The notes under the pieces: model-generated
Told to the model about the DNA's origin: nothing
The model's input: only the letters and a program-made list of their open reading frames with translations
The model's database searches: none
Origin: Triglochin maritima
Lineage: Eukaryota > Streptophyta > Magnoliopsida > Alismatales > Juncaginaceae
Reading direction: 5' to 3'
Assembly: GCA_963682175.1 (NCBI GenBank)
Contig: OY821791.1
Span: forward strand, 16,148,542 to 16,212,541
DNA: 64,000 nt
Made by a program: the position numbers and the translations under genes
Part shown: piece by piece, positions 58,423 to 64,000 of the stretch
Layout of the letters: each line of letters begins with the position of its first letter
Position numbering within the stretch: the first letter of the stretch is position 1

Positions 58423-59763
58423 TGTTGAACGTTTTAATTTAAACCGCAGGTGCACGGCCGTGATGAAGCGGTGGCAAGTACGGGTCGTCCTCAGGGAGGT
58501 GAGCAGCCTCTTGTTTGCACAAAATAAAGTGGCGAAAATAATGGAGAAGAGAGTTGGTTACGCTACTCTACACTAAACTACGCTAAGAAGTACGAAATGC
58601 GAAACAAAGAAATAAACGATCAAATAAAAACTAAGCTAAGAACAAAATAGAAGTGCTGGAATTTCAGGAATGGAAAACCCCTAAGGGGTGGAGTGAGTGC
58701 ACACAAGCAAAGAGGTGGGTGTAGAATACATTCTTTAAGCACATGAAGGTGGTGTTTATCAAGCATAGGAAGTGTCTAAATATTATGGCAAAACCTATCA
58801 ATCTATTCACCAACTTAGTTGATTAACATTTACATATGCAAGATGTTTATTTCAGAACCTAAACAAGCATGAGAGGTGTCTAATCATTTTGGCAAAACTC
58901 ATCAAGTTATAAATTCTATCCTAAACAAGCAAGCATACATTCATGTTTAATCAACACATTGAAATTAAAGCATTCATCCCATTTCTAATGCATGTATGGA
59001 CATCTACTCCACCCCCCAAAGGGGATGGAACTACTCACTAAACATTACACTAATTATTAAACTATGGAAAGAAAGCATATTAAAACTAAGCTAGAATTAA
59101 AAGACGATTAAACTAAAACATGCACAAACAATAAAAGGAACATAAAACAAACAATGAAAGAAATACAAAACTTTATTGATAAAATGACTCACATTAAAAG
59201 TAGCATCCTCCTACATTAGTGTGTGCTTCAAGGCCTCACATATGCTGAAGAATCCGGGACAATCCCCCGATGTGGGACTAAACAGATACCACACATAGCC
59301 TAAACATCCTCTAATACATGTGTTGAAGAATTTTTAGCGCATTTGGGCCAAAAGTGACCGGCAATTAGCGGTCTTGGACCGCTAATTAGCGGTCTACAGT
59401 GTCCGGATCGCTCTGGAATTTCTTGTGGGCTTTTCTGGAAGGCTTTGTTGGTATTTGATACATCTAGTTTGCATGTTGGAGCTCCGACCCGAATAGAATT
59501 GCCATAATACTCCCCATGATGGTGAGGAGTATTCTGTTTTGCTCTTAGGTCCTTCTGTCTTGCAATCAGGTCCTTCTTCCTTGCATCTTGATCCCCAGAT
59601 CTCACAATTCAGTCATTTTTCCCAGCTTTTGGGTCCTTTTATCCTTCATCTCTTCAAACCTATTTATTCCTGAAAACTAAACATAAAACTCGTGACATAG
59701 CATTGTTTAGGTGAAAGGTAATGGATATAAGATACAAATATAAGCATGAAATGATGTCAATCA
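58423..59763 (-). repeat. 5' LTR of element B, with a promoter deletion
   Basis: 1,341 bp. Compared with its 3' LTR it lacks about 75 bp near 59240-59255, replaced by a short filler (TATGCTGAAGAAT). The lost part includes the TATA box and the motif before it. U3 palindromes remain at 59356-59394. Confidence 0.95.
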
Positions 59764-59768
59764 ACGAG

Positions 59769-61029
59769 GTACGGGCACTTTGAGTTTCTGGTGATGCCGT
59801 TCGGTTTGACGAACGCGCCGCAGCTTTTATGGATCTGATGAATAGGACTTTCAGTCAGTATCTCGACCGTTTCGTGATTGTCTTCGTGGACGATATTTTA
59901 GTCTATTCACCAGAAATGGATCAGCACCGGGAGCATCTGGGGATTGTACTTGGCATTCTGAGAGATCAGCAGCTGTATGCCAAGTTTTCGAAGTGCGAGT
60001 TCTGGCTTCACAGTGTAGCATTTCTGGGGCATATAGTGTCAGGTGCTGGGATATCAGTAGATCCAGCGAAGGTCGAGGCAGTGACACAGTGGAGAGCCCC
60101 GACGAGTGTGACTGAGATTAGGAGTTTTATTGGATTGGCGGGTTATTACCGTCGGTTCATCAAAGACTTCTCGAGACTTGCTTGACCACTGACAGCGCTG
60201 ACGAAGAAGGGAGTGAAGTTTGTTTGGTCCCAGAATTGCGAGGACAGTATTCAGGAACTGAAGAGTCGGTTGACGACTGCTCCAGTTCTGACTCTTCCCA
60301 GCGGTAGCGGAGGTTATGTGATTTACAACGCCGCCTCAGGTGTTGGTTTGGGTTGTGTACTGATGCAGCACGGACAGGTAGTGGCGTATGATTCGAGGCA
60401 GCTGAAGGTGCACGAGAAGGATTACCCCACTCACGATTTAGAGTTGGCGGTTGTGGTTCATGCTCTGAAGATTTGGCGTCACTATTTGTATGGGAGCGGT
60501 TCGAAGTCTTCACGGATCATCAGAGTCTGAAGTACCTGTTTTCACAAAAGGAGCTGAATATGAGGCAGCGCAGATGGCTTGAGCTGATTAAGGATTTTGA
60601 TTTCACCATCTCCTATCATCCGGGGAAGGCGAATTCAGTTGCAGACGCGTTGAGCAGGAAAGTGGAGGTGTCAGCTGCGAGTTTGTGTATTCAGGAGTGG
60701 AGGCTACTCGAGACATTGTCAGAGTGGAGGCCGTTCACAGAGAGCTCAGGGGGAGCAGTGATTGCAGGCCTTCGAGTGGAGTCACAGACCGTCAGTCGAG
60801 TTGTTCAGGTTCACTTCCAGATTCTGGGGGAGTTTGCAGCAGGCTCTGGGGACTCGTCTGAAGTTCAGTACAACATTCCATCCGCACACAGACGGTCAGT
60901 CAGAGTGGACCATTCAGACGTTAGAGGACATGCTGAGAGCATGCACTCTGGATTGGGCAGGGTACTGGGATGAGCACTTGTCGTTGATCGAGTTCGCCTA
61001 CAACAACAGCTACCATGCGAGTATTGGGA
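59769..61029 (+). pseudogene. gag-pol: Gag-pol of element T, second part: RT, RNase H, integrase remnant
   Basis: Resumes the T reverse transcriptase as [19 protein letters not shown] one-base loss near 59817 breaks the frame, then FVDD (59883-59894) marks the catalytic site. RNase H follows after a TGA near 60183 ([52 protein letters not shown]). In it the usual catalytic Asp of the CDAS motif is Asn (IYNAAS), and a frame change lies near 60493. Of integrase only the second half of the core survives ([44 protein letters not shown]). The HHCC finger and chromodomain are gone, and it stops at 61029. Confidence 0.9.
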
Positions 61030-61838
61030 TGGATCCAAACCCGATAAGACTTGGCCGAGTGTTGTATTAGCATGTATTTAGTCCATTTATGGTATGCGTT
61101 TAGTCCCATACCGGGGGATTGTCCCGGATTACCTTTTTCTATGGCTATAAATAGAAATCCTCCTCCTCCATTGTATTCTACCCATTGGTTGGTGGCATTC
61201 TCTCTACTTGGAGTAAGCCTTGAAGCAACACTCAAGGTGGAGAAGAGTGCTACCTTCAATGTGAGTCATTTTAATAAATTAATTGTTCTTAGTTTCTTTT
61301 AATCTTGTCTTTTAATTCTTGCATGCTTCTTTAGTTTTACTTTCCTTCCCTTTAAGCTTCTTTAATATTTCTTGCTTGCTTAGTTTAATTTCATTTTAGT
61401 AAAATGTTTCATTTTGTTAATGTAGTTAGTGTAATGATTAGTGAGTAATTTCATCCCCATTTGGGGGTGGAGAAATATGTGTTGTGATTATGTGATGTAT
61501 TAGGTGTGTGTTATCTTAATCCTTTGAACCTTATATGATTTCCATTACCATCTAATGAGATTTCACTCTTGTCTTTGATATGCTAATGCTCTTGAATGAA
61601 GCTTAGCTTATGCTTAGACTAGTGGACCTATTTTATTGGGAATGATGAGGTGAGGATAATGATGGAATTGATAAAGGAAACATGACTTGTAGTGTATGTG
61701 CTCTTGTTGCCCTTACCCTTATTAATGTCTTGTATGTTTTAATGATTGGGTAAATCTTATTTCATGTAGAGGCATAGTGGGGTTTGGTCTTTATACTTGA
61801 GTTCATTTAGCTTCATTCCAATTATTGTCTTGTATGTA
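61030..61838 (+). repeat. LTR fragment, probably 3' LTR of element E
   Basis: Matches 18589 to about 19400 of the E LTR (GATCCAAACCCGATAAGACT onward) with a TATA box at 61146-61153. Both ends are truncated: it starts inside U3 at the break with T and stops in U5 near 61838. It shares E-specific sequence not found in D, F or B, which supports the link to E. Confidence 0.75.
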
Positions 61839-64000
61839 ATAATTGCCTTACATAGAGTTGCCTTACATATATTTATTTGCTTCGTAAAGATGTCAGGCAA
61901 CTCTGCATAGCATTCACACTAAATGCATCAATTGATGATTATGTAACGCCACCGATCTCACGGGAATGCACACTGGGAACCAACTCAAGTATCGCGATCA
62001 GAGACCTCCACGACGATCGAATGAGTTACAAAGAAAGACTGACAAGACTGACCAACTCGACAATATATGAAGACATACATGGATAGCTGACGAATAAAAG
62101 TAACTAAAATAACTGAATATCCATATATGAAATATTCATTACAAAACTCGAGTTTCAAGAAGGAAATACATCAATAAAGCGGAAGAAAAAGACAACTGAA
62201 GACTTTGGTCGACGTGTCCCTCGTGTACAGAATCTTCAACACTCGTCCGGTCTGCCCTGTGGAAACATAAGTACCTACAAGCACCACATCAACATATGCG
62301 TAAGTTTTCTATAAAGAAAACCCAGTATGCCCCAGCCAAACAATAATAGAACTATGCATGAAGTCTAACTAAGACAAGCATCAAAACATAGCAGAACAGA
62401 AGAGCACATAATGCATCAGAAGACTATGCTACACAGGCCATGCCAGCCGGGCGCACCCGACACGTTCTTCACAAGGAACAAGAACACCATGCTCGTTGGT
62501 CAGAAGTGGTCACTCGACAGTGACACACCGCTTGGCACAAAGCAGTGCGCTGGATAAATGTCCCAAGTCGCGGAAATAAATCTACATGATGTCATCGCGA
62601 ACTTGGGAACATCTACCTTGAGACAGAATGGTAGCGTGCCTGCCCAGGACTTATCTTACGACTGGTCTCCCAACGTGAAGGTCTTATGCAAATGACCTAT
62701 GAAGCTAGAGGACACACTCGTGGCCCGTCGGCCCAGAAAACAGAACGTGCCCAGAATTATTAATCAGATTAAATGCAATGCAAGCTACTTGAGCATCTAA
62801 GATCGAATGTAGCTATAGTATATAGAACGAGCTCAAGGAAGAGTATCCGGATACCCTCCTAACAACCCCAAACAAATCAGAGTCAGAACATCCCAATCAG
62901 GAATCAAACGAAACTCACAACAACAAGCAATCATAACCGAATCGGTAAATCAAGATAACAACTAATCGAGTCATCTACAGGTCATGATAAGGATGTTATA
63001 AGGTTTGTTATCCTAAGGGTCATACCCCAGCACAACATCACACATCACATCAGTAAAGCAACAACATGAAAGAAATAGTGAGATGATGCAAGACAGCAAA
63101 AACATGCCATAGTCGAATGCAATAATAATCGAAGACATGCATTCGTCGATTTCAGAGCGTGCATGCGACTGTAACAAAACCTCATAATATGATCAGAGTT
63201 TATAAATGTATAAAATTCAATAAATACCAGCAGAAACACATGACAAAACATGCATATAGCATCAGCAATGCTATGGGTATCTGCTGGCATATATGCATGC
63301 AATCGGTATTCTACAACATGCATTTCAGAGCACATGTATGTTAGGAACTTAGAATCCCATACCATAATAGGCTTTATATGAATGTAAAACAGAGCTACTG
63401 CATGAACATGTGTACTATGATCTGTAAACAAGTCACGAAAGGTTATACAATAGGTTAAAGGAATGATGCACGATTACATGACCTAGGGTCAGCAACCGAT
63501 CCTGACAGAACCATCTATGTATGGCACGAATAATACATGTGTATGAAATCCAAAATCAGTATCCAAGTATAGGACATTATCAGAATAAGGTTACTAAATA
63601 ATAACGAACACATATGATCTCATTTCAACACACTATTATGGTTTGATAGCAGAATGTAATCATTAGTTACGCGTGACTATGTATGATCTGAAATCAGCAA
63701 GGACTCATTGACATACTATCAGACCAGAGTAGTAATTAATTCATGAGTAACAATCTGAAATCAGTAACAAGGTATATGCTAAAGTTTGAATGAAATCATG
63801 AATCAAAACATGAGTTTCAGAACTAATATTATCAAGCTCCTCTTGCATGAAAATCTGGACAGTTTTGACAAATCATACATTACACCAGATCTGAAACTAA
63901 TGATGATTTATGACATATATATATATACATAAAGAGTCAACAAATCATGCCAATAAGTGGAATCACTAATCAATAAAATGACCAGGAGAAGAATTATGCT
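61839..64000. other. Right flank, unassigned
   Basis: AT-rich DNA without a supportable gene. A moderately GC-rich stretch at about 62430-62760 resembles noncoding parts of plant retroelements in character, and TGTAACGCC near 61939 could be an LTR start, but I find no matching end, primer site or coding domain. Open frames at 61877-62086 and 63045-63431 are unremarkable. Confidence 0.4.

Larger units (their letters stand above)
43827..59763 (-). mobile_element. Element B (Athila-type, non-autonomous), ACGAG target duplication
   Basis: Minus-strand element flanked by ACGAG at 43822-43826 and 59764-59768, inserted in the T reverse transcriptase; removing it rejoins the T frame as [10 protein letters not shown]. 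Its 3' LTR is at the left, split by element F; the 5' LTR is at the right. Without F it is about 8.55 kb. It carries gag-protease but no pol. Confidence 0.95.

Noticed and set aside
61877..63431. Short open frames in the right flank
   Set aside because: No recognisable domain and the surrounding composition is noncoding.

Overview
The window is plant nuclear DNA from a transposon-rich, probably heterochromatic region. I see no host gene. Every supportable coding stretch belongs to a Ty3/gypsy LTR retrotransposon or to an L1-type LINE. The plant assignment rests on Athila-type gag-protease ORFs with a primer site matching the 3' end of tRNA-Asp, a Del/Tekay-type gag-pol with an initiator-tRNA-Met primer site, and plant L1 ORF1/ORF2 proteins. 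I cannot name the species.

Layout. (1) 1-2345: unassigned flank with a 91-bp tandem repeat and an inverted LTR-like fragment. (2) 2346-18350: a very large, almost perfect palindrome. The arms are 2346-10234 and 10460-18350, with a 225-bp rearranged spacer. Each arm carries a gag-protease pseudogene (element A), its 3' LTR and the 3' part of a LINE. The outer right end folds back again into a third, 201-bp partial copy. (3) 18536-61838: a nest of elements. Element E (Athila-type, +) is split at 21405 by a Del/Tekay element T. The T LTR holds element C (+, 22270-40177), which itself holds a LINE (22612 to about 26465, -) and element D (26786-35795, +, duplication CTACC). The T reverse transcriptase holds element B (43827-59763, -, duplication ACGAG), whose 3' LTR holds element F (44281-51658, -, duplication AGTGG). 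T is deleted at 61029 and joins an E-type LTR remnant. (4) 61839-64000: unassigned AT-rich DNA.

How the parts relate. Elements A to F are non-autonomous. None has reverse transcriptase, RNase H or integrase, so they must have used enzymes supplied in trans. They share cis-acting parts: a tRNA-Asp primer site where retained, a structured leader block, paired palindromes in U3 and in the leader, an internal purine tract just after gag, a hairpin-bearing block before the 3' purine tract, and the 3' purine tract. F is the youngest nested copy and keeps one open 497-codon frame, yet lacks both capsid and protease. The other gag genes are broken, mostly by changes that look like C-to-T transitions.

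The most unusual features are the 16-kb palindrome, whose two LTR promoters face each other across its centre, and the conserved paired palindromes. The palindrome could act as a hairpin-RNA source that silences the A family. That function is inference. All identities quoted are estimates by eye.
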